A stretch of 47,242 bases of DNA from Bacteroides sp. (GTDB lineage: Bacteria > Bacteroidota > Bacteroidia > Bacteroidales > Muribaculaceae), in the NCBI GenBank assembly GCA_014802445.1, contig JAAVCF010000001.1, positions 1 to 47,242 of the forward strand. Direction: 5' to 3'. The notes beneath the pieces were generated by a model that was not told where the DNA came from, did not search any database, and worked only from the letters and a program-made list of their open reading frames with translations. The position numbers were made by a program, and so were the translations under genes. Positions within the stretch are counted from its first letter, which is position 1, and the number at the start of each line of letters is the position of its first letter. Shown one piece after another: positions 39,977 through 47,242 of the stretch.

Positions 39977-40119
39977 AGAAATATTAAAGGTTTCCTCGCA
40001 TGCGCGCAGACCTTCGGTAAAGTTACAATCAATATCTAAACTGACAATCAACGTGTTAAGCTTTTTGAATAGGTAACTAATTCAGGGTGGTTAAACGGAT
40101 TGATTAGCTGAAAATATAC

Positions 40120-41763
40120 TCATTCAGGGGCAGGAACGCCCTGATTTCGGTTGTTGTAGACGGTGCGGATGGACACATTGAGCATTCTGGCGATGTCAGC
40201 GCTCTTCTCCACACCCAGACGCCTGAGGGCATAGATGCGCTGGCGGGTGTTGAGCGTCGCGGCCTTCTCGATGGCCGAGGCGTCGGCCCGGAACTCCTCG
40301 GGCTGGTCGGCGTTATACTCCTCCACGAAGCGGGGGAAGATGGAGAGCACCGTGGAGTCAAACGCGCGATAGAAATCGCGGTAACGCTCCTTGTTGAGAT
40401 CAGTGTCCTCAAGAATCGTGGCAATGTCAGCTTGCTGATTTAGCTTGTATTTGCGCAGCAGCTTCTTGCGGAAATCGTCAATGGCGTTGATATGGTCAGC
40501 TGTGAGCTGAAAGGCGAAGGCCACCACTCCACGCTTGATGTCGTTGGCCTCGGTCAGTTCATTATTGGTCTTCTCAAGGGCTTTGATGGCGCTGTCGCGC
40601 TGAACGATGGTGTTTTTGAGCCGTCCGTTGACATCTGACAGCGCCGTGCGGGCCTGCTTGAGGCGCCGGTTTTCCCTGACAATGCGCGCCGCAGCCACTA
40701 TGAGCCCCATAAGGAGCACCAGCAGCGCTCCCACAAGCACCTTCATGCGGCGGTCATGGAGCTGCACGTCGTCATGATAGGCATCGCGCATGGCGGCGAG
40801 CTTTTCGGCCATGTTGAGCAGGCGGTTGCGGTTGTGATATGAGCTCACCTGGTCGCTGCTGTACACATAATAGTTATATCCGCGCAGGCGGTCGCCGTTG
40901 TGAAAGAGCCAGTCGGCCAGGTCAATCACCGAGGCAATGTCGCGGTTCTCAATGAGAGCATCGTTGATTGCCGACACGGCCAGATAGTGAATCATCTGCT
41001 CTTCGTCATTCTTCAGCTGATAGTAGCGGCCCAGCCAGTAGCTGTTGATGGCCGTCTGGCGGCTCGGGGTGGTCGAGGCCTCCACGGCCTCGCGGAGGTT
41101 GGCTATGATGGAATCTGGCACATGGTCAACGTTGCCACATTCAATAGCCATGGCTATGGGAATCCACAGCACTTCGGGATGATTCTGGCGGCTTAGATCA
41201 ATCAGGGCCATGCGCGAGTCAAGGGTGAGATTTACGCTGCTGTCGGAGGTTTTGCGGCAACCCTGGAGGTAGAGGGTACGCATCGAGTAGACATACTCGG
41301 CCGTGATGTAATACTCCACCCTCTGGTCAATCGACAGATCTTCGGGGTTGACCTTTTCAAGGCGGCTCACGGCATCGTCAAAGAATCCGCCCGCTCCCAG
41401 CGCATAGGCCTCCTTGATGTTGCAGGCCGCCAGCAGAGCGGCGTTGTCAGGCATGAGGCGCCGCGCCAGCCTTGAAGCTTCGGCTGCATAGCGGATGGCT
41501 GAGTCAGAGTCATACACCAGGTACTCATCATAGAGCCGCATGCTCTGCTCGAGCTTCACGCGGGGATCGCGGGTGCGGTGAAAGCGGCTGCGCATGGCGG
41601 AGATGCGGGCCTCCTTCACAGCCTCGAGAGTGTCACTGTGTTCAATTATTGAGTCGAGCCGCTGAAGCAGCTGCTCGTTGGCACGTATGGCCTTGTGTGT
41701 GCCCGTCGCGGCAAGAGGTATGAACAGAAGGGTCCACACCATAATAATATATAACCGTGACAT
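40120..41763 (-). CDS. Membrane-anchored regulator of the DUF6377 type
   Basis: About 547 residues from MSRLYIIMVW. A signal sequence at 1-22 is followed by a helical TPR-like sensor part (IRANEQLLQRLDSIIEHSD, AEASRLARRLMPDNAALLAA, NSYWLGRYYQLKNDEEQMIH). A central transmembrane helix (VLVGALLVLLMGLIVAAARI) leads to a coiled coil, a region ending EEYNADQPEEFRADASAIEK, and a C-terminal HTH: RQRIYALRRLGVEKSADIAR MLNVSIRTVYNNRNQ. This is the usual layout of DUF6377 proteins beside susC/D. The start at 41763 is preferred over 41781 because the signal peptide begins there. Confidence 0.83.
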   Translation of the reverse strand: MSRLYIIMVWTLLFIPLAATGTHKAIRANEQLLQRLDSIIEHSDTLEAVKEARISAMRSRFHRTRDPRVKLEQSMRLYDEYLVYDSDSAIRYAAEASRLARRLMPDNAALLAACNIKEAYALGAGGFFDDAVSRLEKVNPEDLSIDQRVEYYITAEYVYSMRTLYLQGCRKTSDSSVNLTLDSRMALIDLSRQNHPEVLWIPIAMAIECGNVDHVPDSIIANLREAVEASTTPSRQTAINSYWLGRYYQLKNDEEQMIHYLAVSAINDALIENRDIASVIDLADWLFHNGDRLRGYNYYVYSSDQVSSYHNRNRLLNMAEKLAAMRDAYHDDVQLHDRRMKVLVGALLVLLMGLIVAAARIVRENRRLKQARTALSDVNGRLKNTIVQRDSAIKALEKTNNELTEANDIKRGVVAFAFQLTADHINAIDDFRKKLLRKYKLNQQADIATILEDTDLNKERYRDFYRAFDSTVLSIFPRFVEEYNADQPEEFRADASAIEKAATLNTRQRIYALRRLGVEKSADIARMLNVSIRTVYNNRNQGVPAPE

Positions 41764-41781
41764 AATGCGTTGACGAAGCAT

Positions 41782-42061
41782 GGTAAGAGATTCAGGTTAG
41801 CTACAGTTTTTCAGTCACAAATTAAAGATTTATTTACCAATCTTAAAAACTGTTTAACAGTTATTTTTCTAATTTTAACACTTCGTCTTCCCGCTTTTTT
41901 ACCTCTTGCCGGAGCTTTAACCCTGATTTGCAAAATTTTGCATCATTTTGACCATTATTTTTTTACTTTCGGGCTGTAGGGGTGCATTATGTCAGTGTAA
42001 AATAGCATAATTATTACTACTTTTGTAGGAATTCTATCCTATACTCAACCTTAAACCAAAA
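41782..42061. other. AT-rich divergent intergenic region
   Basis: About 280 bases, strongly AT-rich, between the DUF6377 regulator and the GH3 gene. It holds no ORF of note. A plus-strand -7 element is listed separately; TTAATTTG upstream of the regulator is a one-mismatch minus-strand counterpart. Confidence 0.5.
42018..42025 (+). promoter_or_regulatory. -7 element for the GH3 gene
   Basis: TACTTTTG is an exact TAnnTTTG match, 36 bases before the ATG at 42062. Confidence 0.5.
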
Positions 42062-44407
42062 ATGAAAAGAATTGCATTAAGCGCAGTGGCTCTGATTGGA
42101 GCCACTTCAGCAGTTATCGGTGCCGGCAGGGAGATGTCAACTCCTGCAATCCCCGCCGACCCCGCAATGGAGGCGAGGGTCCACGAAATTGTCAGCGGCA
42201 TGAGTCTCGATGACAAGGTGGGCCAGATGTGTGAAGTGGTGGTTGACCTTGTGTGCAAGGACCAGCCTGAAAACGGCAAGGTGGTGCTTGACCCCGCCAA
42301 ACTCAAAACCGTGTTCGGCGACTTCCGCGTAGGCTCCATCCTCAACACCGCCCAGGGCCATGCTCAGAACCAGGAGACGTGGTATCGCCTCATCAGCGGC
42401 ATCCAGAAGGCTTCGATGGAATATATCGGTGTGCCCGACGTGTTTGGCGTTGACCAGAACCACGGCACCACCTACACCGTGGGCGGCACCCTCTTCCCCC
42501 AGGAAATCAACATGGCTGCGTCGTTTAACCGTGACCTCGTGCGCAAGGGCGCTGCCATCAACGCTTATGAAAGCCGCTCATGCGACATCCCCTGGCTCTA
42601 CAATCCTGTGATGGACCTCGGCCGCAACCCCGTGTGGAGCCGCATCTGGGAAAGCTTCGGCGAAGACCCTTACATCAACGGCGCTATGGCTGTGGAGATG
42701 GTCAAGGGTTATCAGGGCGCTGACAATAACAATATCGGCGTGAACAATGTGGCCGCGTGTCTCAAGCACTATATGGCTTACGGCAACCCCGTGACCGGCA
42801 AGGACCGCACCCCTTCGTCAATCAACCCCATTGACCTCCGCGAGAAGTATTTCGCTCCTTTCAAGGAGGCCATCCGCGCCGGCGCGCTGTCAGTGATGGT
42901 CAACTCAGGCATCAACAACGGCCTCCCCTTCCATGCCAACTATGAGATGCTCACCGAATGGCTCAAGGATGACCTCAACTGGGACGGCATGATCGTTACC
43001 GACTGGGCCGACATCCACAATCTCTGGAAGCGCGACAAGGTGGCCGCCGACTATAAGGAGGCTATCATGATGGCCATCAATGCCGGTGTGGACATGTCAA
43101 TGACTCCTTACGACATGGAATTCTGCACCCTGCTCAAGGAACTTGTCAATGAAGGCAAGGTGAGCATGGAGCGCATTGACGACGCTGTGGCGCGCATTGT
43201 CCGCATGAAGCTACGTCTCAACCTTTTTGAAACTCCCGACACCAATCCCAAGGACTATCCTCTCTTCGGCAGCAAGGAGCATGCAGCCCAGGCTCTCGAG
43301 CTGGCCGTGCAGAGCGAAATCCTCCTGAAGAATGAAAACGCCATCCTCCCCCTTGCAAAGGGCAAGAAAATCCTCGTCACCGGCCCCAACGCCAACTCCA
43401 TGCGCGCTCTCAACGGCGGATGGTCCTACACCTGGCAGGGCACCGACGAGGCTGAGTATCATGAGGGTTACAACACCATCTACGAGGCTCTCTGCAATGA
43501 GTATGGCAAAAAAAATGTGGTGCTCGAGCAGGGCATGGACTATGTGAGCGACTACGGCAAATGGGAGCTCGAACAGAACCTTCGCATCGAGAAGGCCGTG
43601 GAGGCTGCCAAGAATGTCGACGTCATCGTGGCTTGCATCGGCGAAAACTCTTACTGCGAAACTCCCGGCAATACTAACGACCTCCACCTCTCGGCCGCTC
43701 AGACCGAACTGGTTAAGGCTCTGGCTCAGACCGGCAAGCCCATCGTGCTGATTCTCAACGAGGGCCGCCCCCGCATCATCCGCGAAATCGAGCCTCTGGC
43801 TCAGGCTGTGGTTGACGTGCTTCTCCCCGGCAACTATGGCGGCGACGCGCTGGCTCTGCTCCTCAGCGGCAAGCGCAACTTCAGCGCCAAGCTGCCTTAC
43901 ACTTATCCCAAGTGGATCAACGCTCTGGCCACCTATGACCACAAGCCTTGCGAAACCGTCGAGACAATGACCGGCGCTTACAATTACTCGGCCGACATCG
44001 ACGTGCAGTGGCCCTTCGGCTTCGGCATGAGCTACACCACTTTCGAGTACAGCAACATCAACGTTGACAAGGCTCAGTTCTCTCCCGCCGACGACATCAC
44101 CGTCAGCGTGACCGTGACCAACACCGGCAAGCTCGCCGGCATGGAGCCCGTTATCTTCTACAGCTCTGACCTCGTGGCATCAATCACTCCCGACGTGCTC
44201 CGCGTGCGCGGCTTCGACAAGATTGACCTCAAGGCCGGCGAGAGCAAGACCGTAAGCTTCACAATCCCCGCAAGCGATCTCGCTTTCGTGAACTATAATG
44301 GCAAGTGGACTCTCGAGAAGGGCGACTTCAAGTTCACCATCGGCAATCAGACCGTCAATGCCGCTTGCACTGAAACCAAAGTGTGGGAAAAACCTAACAT
44401 TGAATAA
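42062..44407 (+). CDS. Glycoside hydrolase family 3 beta-glucosidase-like enzyme
   Basis: 781 residues with a signal peptide (MKRIALSAVALIGATSAVIG). The GH3 TIM barrel includes MSLDDKVGQMCEV, VFGVDQNHGTTYTVGGTLFP, WSRIWESFGEDPYINGAMAV, AACLKHYMAYG and the nucleophile region DGMIVTDWADIHN. The second domain (ILVTGPNANSMRALNGGWSY, IGENSYCETPGNTNDLHLS) holds the likely acid/base Glu, and a fibronectin-III-like domain closes the protein (PFGFGMSYTTFEYSNINVDK). It probably removes beta-linked glucose or related sugars from oligosaccharides imported by SusC/SusD; the linkage is unknown. Confidence 0.93.
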   Translation: MKRIALSAVALIGATSAVIGAGREMSTPAIPADPAMEARVHEIVSGMSLDDKVGQMCEVVVDLVCKDQPENGKVVLDPAKLKTVFGDFRVGSILNTAQGHAQNQETWYRLISGIQKASMEYIGVPDVFGVDQNHGTTYTVGGTLFPQEINMAASFNRDLVRKGAAINAYESRSCDIPWLYNPVMDLGRNPVWSRIWESFGEDPYINGAMAVEMVKGYQGADNNNIGVNNVAACLKHYMAYGNPVTGKDRTPSSINPIDLREKYFAPFKEAIRAGALSVMVNSGINNGLPFHANYEMLTEWLKDDLNWDGMIVTDWADIHNLWKRDKVAADYKEAIMMAINAGVDMSMTPYDMEFCTLLKELVNEGKVSMERIDDAVARIVRMKLRLNLFETPDTNPKDYPLFGSKEHAAQALELAVQSEILLKNENAILPLAKGKKILVTGPNANSMRALNGGWSYTWQGTDEAEYHEGYNTIYEALCNEYGKKNVVLEQGMDYVSDYGKWELEQNLRIEKAVEAAKNVDVIVACIGENSYCETPGNTNDLHLSAAQTELVKALAQTGKPIVLILNEGRPRIIREIEPLAQAVVDVLLPGNYGGDALALLLSGKRNFSAKLPYTYPKWINALATYDHKPCETVETMTGAYNYSADIDVQWPFGFGMSYTTFEYSNINVDKAQFSPADDITVSVTVTNTGKLAGMEPVIFYSSDLVASITPDVLRVRGFDKIDLKAGESKTVSFTIPASDLAFVNYNGKWTLEKGDFKFTIGNQTVNAACTETKVWEKPNIE

Positions 44408-44429
44408 GCCGCTCCCCCACTCCACTCAC

Positions 44430-44466
44430 AAAAAATCCTTGGCTCTTTCGGGCCAAGGATTTTTTT
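44430..44466. terminator. Bidirectional terminator
   Basis: AAAAAATCCTTGGC pairs with GCCAAGGATTTTTT across a short loop between the stops of the GH3 gene (+) and purN (-). T-runs serve both directions; the T-run overlaps the purN stop codon. Confidence 0.88.
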
Positions 44467-45055
44467 ATTGCTTGCCGAGGAAGGTCTCGGCTATCACTCG
44501 CGGAAAGTGTTGCTTCTCAAGGGCGTGAATCTTTGCTTCCACGGTCTCGGGGGTGTCGGCGGGACTCACCTCCACCGTGGCTTGAAACACCGGCGCTCCT
44601 TCGTCGTACCGCTCCGTGACGCGGTGGATGGTGATGCCGGTCACGGTCTCGCCGGCGGCCACCACGGCTTCGTGGACCTTGCGGCCATACATCCCTTTGC
44701 CGCCGTAGCGGGGCAGCAGCGAGGGGTGGATGTTGAGCATCCTCCCGGCATAGCGCGCGGTCAGCGCCGGGGGCACCATCAGCAGGAAGCCTGCCAGCAC
44801 AATGTAGTCAATGCCACGGTCCGCAAGGAGTTGAATCACAGTGTCCGCTTCGGCCCACTCGGGGCGCGGAATCACCACACATTCCACTCCCAGGCGCTCG
44901 GCGCGCGCAATCACTCCCGCCTCGGCGCGGTTACACACAATCAGAGCCACTTCGGCGCGGCTGTCCTCCTGCCGGAAGTAGTTCACGATGTTTTCGGCGT
45001 TTGAGCCGCTGCCTGACGCGAACACGGCTATGCGGCTCACATTCCTGTGGGTCAT
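44465..45055 (-). CDS. purN: Phosphoribosylglycinamide formyltransferase
   Basis: 196 residues. IAVFASGSGSNAENIVNYF binds the phosphoribosyl group. YIVLAGFLLMVPPALTARYAG RMLNIHPSLLPRYGGKGMYG carries the catalytic Asn and His of GART enzymes, and TVTGITIHRVTERYDEGAPV carries the catalytic Asp region (D in 'ERYDEG'). It transfers a formyl group from 10-formyl-tetrahydrofolate to GAR in purine synthesis. The length is normal. It appears to stand alone. Confidence 0.95.
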   Translation of the reverse strand: MTHRNVSRIAVFASGSGSNAENIVNYFRQEDSRAEVALIVCNRAEAGVIARAERLGVECVVIPRPEWAEADTVIQLLADRGIDYIVLAGFLLMVPPALTARYAGRMLNIHPSLLPRYGGKGMYGRKVHEAVVAAGETVTGITIHRVTERYDEGAPVFQATVEVSPADTPETVEAKIHALEKQHFPRVIAETFLGKQ

Positions 45056-45104
45056 AATGCTTTTTTACGGTGTTTTGGTGGTTGATTTAAGGGTTGGGGG
45101 CCGG

Positions 45105-46034
45105 TCAGCGAGCCGCAGCGAGGCGGCGATAGATGATGCCGGCCACTTCGGCTATCGCCTTTTCGGCGTCTTCCTGAGGGCCGGCGTAGTCTTTCACAAA
45201 CACGGCTATCGTGTAGCTGCGGCCGTCGGGAAGGGTCACGTAGCCGCCGTCGTTCACGGCCGTCACTTCGCCGCGACTGTTGATGTAGCCTGAGCCGGTG
45301 CGGTGTGCAAAGCTCACACTGTCAGGGAGCGAGGCCGCTATGCGGGCAAGTCCTGTGTCGCAGCGGCGCATGCAGTCAATTATCCGGGTCTGGTTGGGGG
45401 CCGAGGTCACGGTGTCGGTCATCACCTTATTTATAAGGCAGGCATAGGCCAGCGGCGAGGTCACGTTCTCATAGCTCAGGGGTTCAGGGCTGAGCTTCAT
45501 GGTAGCTTCGGTGTGGCGGATGGTGAAATCCTGGTCGGAGATGACGGTGCGCAGGCATGAATCCGTTTCCATCGGCCCGATTATGCGGTCAAAGAGCAGG
45601 TTGCTGGCATTGTTGTCACTGTGAATGAGTGTGTAGTCAAGCAGTGTGCCGAGGCTCACCGTGAAGCTCTCTCCGCTAAACTCTTTGAGCATGGGGCTCC
45701 AGGTCAGCGAGTCGAGGTCGGCGCGGTTGATGGTCAGCAGTGAGTCAAGGGTGGCGCCGCGGCGGTCAAGCTCTCTGCACACTGCCACTGCCTCATGGAG
45801 CTTAAACATGCTCATCATCGGGAAGTCGGCGCTGTTGTTGTAGGTCATGGTGTCGCGGCTGTCATAGATCACCGCCACTCCTATCTTGCAGGGGAGGGTG
45901 TCGACCGCGGCGGCTATCTCGCTCTCAAGCCCTTGCAGAGGGCTGGAGGATGAAGGGCGGCAGCCGGTGGAAAGCAGGGCGGCGCAGACAGCGGCTGCGA
46001 GGGTGCTTCGGCATATAATCTCGCTGAGTTTCAT
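45105..46034 (-). CDS. Class A beta-lactamase-like lipoprotein (CfxA/CblA group)
   Basis: 309 residues with a lipoprotein signal (ALLSTGC, Cys25). The class A serine beta-lactamase motifs are MMSMFKLHE (SxxK), IHSDNNASNLLFD (SDN), and HTEATMK in the omega-loop position (catalytic Glu). The third motif KTG reads RTG here (AHRTGSGYINSRGEV). It resembles the Bacteroidales class A2 group, and a hydrolytic or a cell-wall role are both possible; the Arg in the KTG motif leaves activity uncertain. It precedes nothing on its strand for 50 bases before purN. Confidence 0.83.
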   Translation of the reverse strand: MKLSEIICRSTLAAAVCAALLSTGCRPSSSSPLQGLESEIAAAVDTLPCKIGVAVIYDSRDTMTYNNSADFPMMSMFKLHEAVAVCRELDRRGATLDSLLTINRADLDSLTWSPMLKEFSGESFTVSLGTLLDYTLIHSDNNASNLLFDRIIGPMETDSCLRTVISDQDFTIRHTEATMKLSPEPLSYENVTSPLAYACLINKVMTDTVTSAPNQTRIIDCMRRCDTGLARIAASLPDSVSFAHRTGSGYINSRGEVTAVNDGGYVTLPDGRSYTIAVFVKDYAGPQEDAEKAIAEVAGIIYRRLAAAR

Positions 46035-46054
46035 GGGAGTTAGCTTGTTAAAGA

Positions 46055-46084
46055 TAGAAAAAGCCGACGAGCTGACGTCGGCTT
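46055..46084 (-). terminator. Terminator after tRNA-Arg
   Basis: A 9-bp stem AAGCCGACG (46061-46069 with 46076-46084) is followed on the minus strand by TTTTTC. It lies 3 bases beyond the tRNA 3' end. Confidence 0.75.
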
Positions 46085-46086
46085 AG

Positions 46087-46158
46087 TATCCCCGTGGGGG
46101 GTCGAACCCCAATCGATGGAACCGGAATCCATTATTCTATCCATTGAACTACGGAGAC
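46087..46158 (-). tRNA. tRNA-Arg (anticodon CCG)
   Basis: Reading the minus strand, a 72-base cloverleaf begins GTCTCCG, which pairs with CGGGGAT at the 3' end (with G-U pairs 1-72 and 4-69). The anticodon arm ATGGA-TTCCGGT-TCCAT gives anticodon CCG. The T arm is TGGGG-TTCGACC-CCCCA. CCA is not encoded. The promoter -7 element TAATTTTG lies at 46170-46177 and a terminator follows. Confidence 0.93.
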
Positions 46159-46169
46159 AATTGATAGTG

Positions 46170-46197
46170 CAAAATTACGGATGATTTTGTAATTTTG
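46170..46197. promoter_or_regulatory. Divergent -7 elements for tRNA-Arg and ung
   Basis: TGCAAAATTAC and GTAATTTTGCA form an 11-base inverted repeat with a 10-base centre. They give TAATTTTG on the minus strand (46170-46177, for the tRNA) and on the plus strand (46190-46197, for ung). The plus element ends only 6 bases before the ung ATG. Confidence 0.6.
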
Positions 46198-46203
46198 CAA
46201 ATT

Positions 46204-46866
46204 ATGGAGGTGAAGATTGAACCGTCATGGAAGGCCGCACTCGCCGCTGAGTGGGAAAAGCCTTATTTCGAGAAGCTTGTGAGCTTCGTCAGGCAGGAGT
46301 ATGCCTCGGCCAAAGTGTTTCCGCCGGCGGGACGTATTTTCGCCGCTTTTGACTCGTGTCCTTTCAATGATGTGAAGGTGGTCATTCTCGGTCAGGATCC
46401 TTACCACGGTGACGGTCAGGCCAACGGTCTCTCTTTTTCGGTCAATCCGGGGGTGGCGGTGCCGCGTTCGCTGGTCAACATCTTCAAGGAGGTGCATGAC
46501 GACACCGGCGCCCCGATTCCCGCTTCGGGCGATCTCAGCCGCTGGGCTCGCCAGGGGGTCATGCTGCTTAACGCCACTCTCACCGTACGCGCCCACAGTG
46601 CGGGCTCTCATCAAGGCCGCGGCTGGGAGGCGTTCACCGATGAGGTGGTGGCGCGCTTGTCGGCTGACCGTGACAACCTTGTGTTCATCCTCTGGGGCTC
46701 GTATGCGGCGCGAAAGGGTGCGGTGATTGACCGCTCGCGCCATCTTGTCCTCACTTCTCCTCATCCTTCGCCGCTGAGCGCGTCGCGGGGGTTTTTCGGT
46801 AATCATCATTTCTCGCGGGCCAATGAATATCTCCTGGCCCACGGCAAAACACCTATACAATGGTAA
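46204..46866 (+). CDS. ung: Uracil-DNA glycosylase (family 1)
   Basis: 220 residues starting MEVKIEPSWKAALAAEWEKP. The family 1 motifs are VVILGQDPYHGDGQANGLSF (water-activating Asp region) and LTSPHPSPLSASRGFFGNHH FS (HPSPLS loop with the His that contacts uracil), and VFILWGSYAARK is also typical. It excises uracil from DNA. I use 46204 because the TTG at 46195 falls inside the -7 element and family members begin near this Met. The start sits at the predicted transcript start, so the mRNA may be leaderless. Confidence 0.95.
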   Translation: MEVKIEPSWKAALAAEWEKPYFEKLVSFVRQEYASAKVFPPAGRIFAAFDSCPFNDVKVVILGQDPYHGDGQANGLSFSVNPGVAVPRSLVNIFKEVHDDTGAPIPASGDLSRWARQGVMLLNATLTVRAHSAGSHQGRGWEAFTDEVVARLSADRDNLVFILWGSYAARKGAVIDRSRHLVLTSPHPSPLSASRGFFGNHHFSRANEYLLAHGKTPIQW

Positions 46867-47242
46867 AATTGACTCTTGACGAGCGTCTCAGTCGTGCGCT
46901 CGATATGCGCCGCGCCGGCGCCAACTGCAGCCGCTGTGTGGCTATGGCTTTCCCTGACGTTACTGACAGCACCGTTGAGGCTGAGCAGCTCGGCAAGATG
47001 GCCGAAGGACTCGGCGGCGGCGTGGGCGGCTGCGGCCTCACTTGCGGGGCCATCACGTCGATGGTGCTCGTTGACGGCATTGCGCGCCCTCAGGGGCTCG
47101 GCAAAGCTGCTGTTTACGGCCGCGCGGCGGCGCTGACAAGGGCTTTTGAGGAGCAGAACGGCGCCACAGAGTGCCGCCGCCTCAAGGGCGAGCTCAAACG
47201 TGACTGCACGTCGCTGATTCTCAACGCAGTGACTTTGCTCCA
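46860..47242 (+). CDS. C_GCAxxG_C_C family protein, 3' end beyond window
   Basis: The frame opens at ATG 46860, overlapping the end of ung by 7 bases, and runs off the window end. It reads MVKLTLDERLSRALDMRRAG ANCSRCVAMAFPDVTD, then GLGGGVGGCGLTCGA and ATECRRLKGELKRDC. The ordered Cys residues (ANCSRC, GGCGLTCGA, ECRR, KRDC) match the family named for C_GCAxxG_C_C, thought to be a small redox or metal-binding protein, often with hydrogenase or redox genes. Here it is translationally coupled to ung. Confidence 0.8.
   Translation, partial: MVKLTLDERLSRALDMRRAGANCSRCVAMAFPDVTDSTVEAEQLGKMAEGLGGGVGGCGLTCGAITSMVLVDGIARPQGLGKAAVYGRAAALTRAFEEQNGATECRRLKGELKRDCTSLILNAVTLL

Noticed and set aside
43211-43942. 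Minus-strand frame of 243 codons inside the GH3 gene
   Set aside because: It is antisense to a clear GH3 catalytic and second domain; no start context and no family motifs.

Overview
The window looks like chromosomal DNA of a gut Bacteroidales bacterium, possibly Muribaculaceae. The reasons are an adjacent SusC/SusD pair, a DUF6377-type regulator, DUF4230 proteins, OmpA- and TonB-receptor-type envelope proteins, and repeated matches to the Bacteroidetes -7 promoter element TAnnTTTG just upstream of genes. Codon and base use are moderately GC-rich in most genes and more AT-rich in 1-3700 and 13600-16700. The family placement is inference; nothing in the window fixes the genus.

Layout. 1-3541: the end of an aldo/keto reductase, then two outer-membrane beta-barrel proteins. 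3745-10979: a set of three amidohydrolases, an NTF2/SnoaL-like protein and an aldo/keto reductase, followed by two paralogous OB-fold proteins flanking a membrane metallophosphoesterase and a 5'-truncated nitroreductase remnant. 11078-18098: an RNA- and nucleic-acid-processing block: PrfH and RtcB2 (ribosome rescue and RNA ligation), a small metallophosphoesterase, a beta-CASP metallo-beta-lactamase nuclease overlapping a PD-(D/E)XK-like gene, a divergent WYL regulator and a DEDDh exonuclease. 18114-19884: an alpha/beta hydrolase between two decayed genes, an AraC regulator with a frameshift and internal deletion and a sugar O-acetyltransferase 5' remnant.

19957-29061: a long island read on the minus strand. 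It holds an XRE-like regulator with a C9/G9 tract, a family of small proteins built of one repeated module (one copy is a pseudogene with two in-frame TAA codons), a PD-(D/E)XK protein, a lysine-rich repeat protein, a TerB-like protein, an inner-membrane OmpA-domain protein, two DUF4230 proteins, a YkvA-like protein, an internally duplicated 104-residue protein, three tiny proteins, and a voltage-sensor channel with a non-canonical pore. This is the best candidate for an undescribed system. An intrinsic terminator at 22309-22344 divides it into an upstream and a downstream unit.

29327-34927: p-aminobenzoate (folate) synthesis genes. pabA and pabB are divergent from a palindromic double promoter and pabB-pabC-nitroreductase form an operon; a UvrA paralogue follows. 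35084-44407: a small polysaccharide utilisation locus (SusD, SusC, membrane-anchored regulator, GH3 beta-glucosidase). 44465-47242: purN, a class A beta-lactamase-like lipoprotein, tRNA-Arg(CCG), ung, and the start of a C_GCAxxG_C_C family protein cut by the window edge.

All function calls are from reading translated sequence by eye; no search was run.
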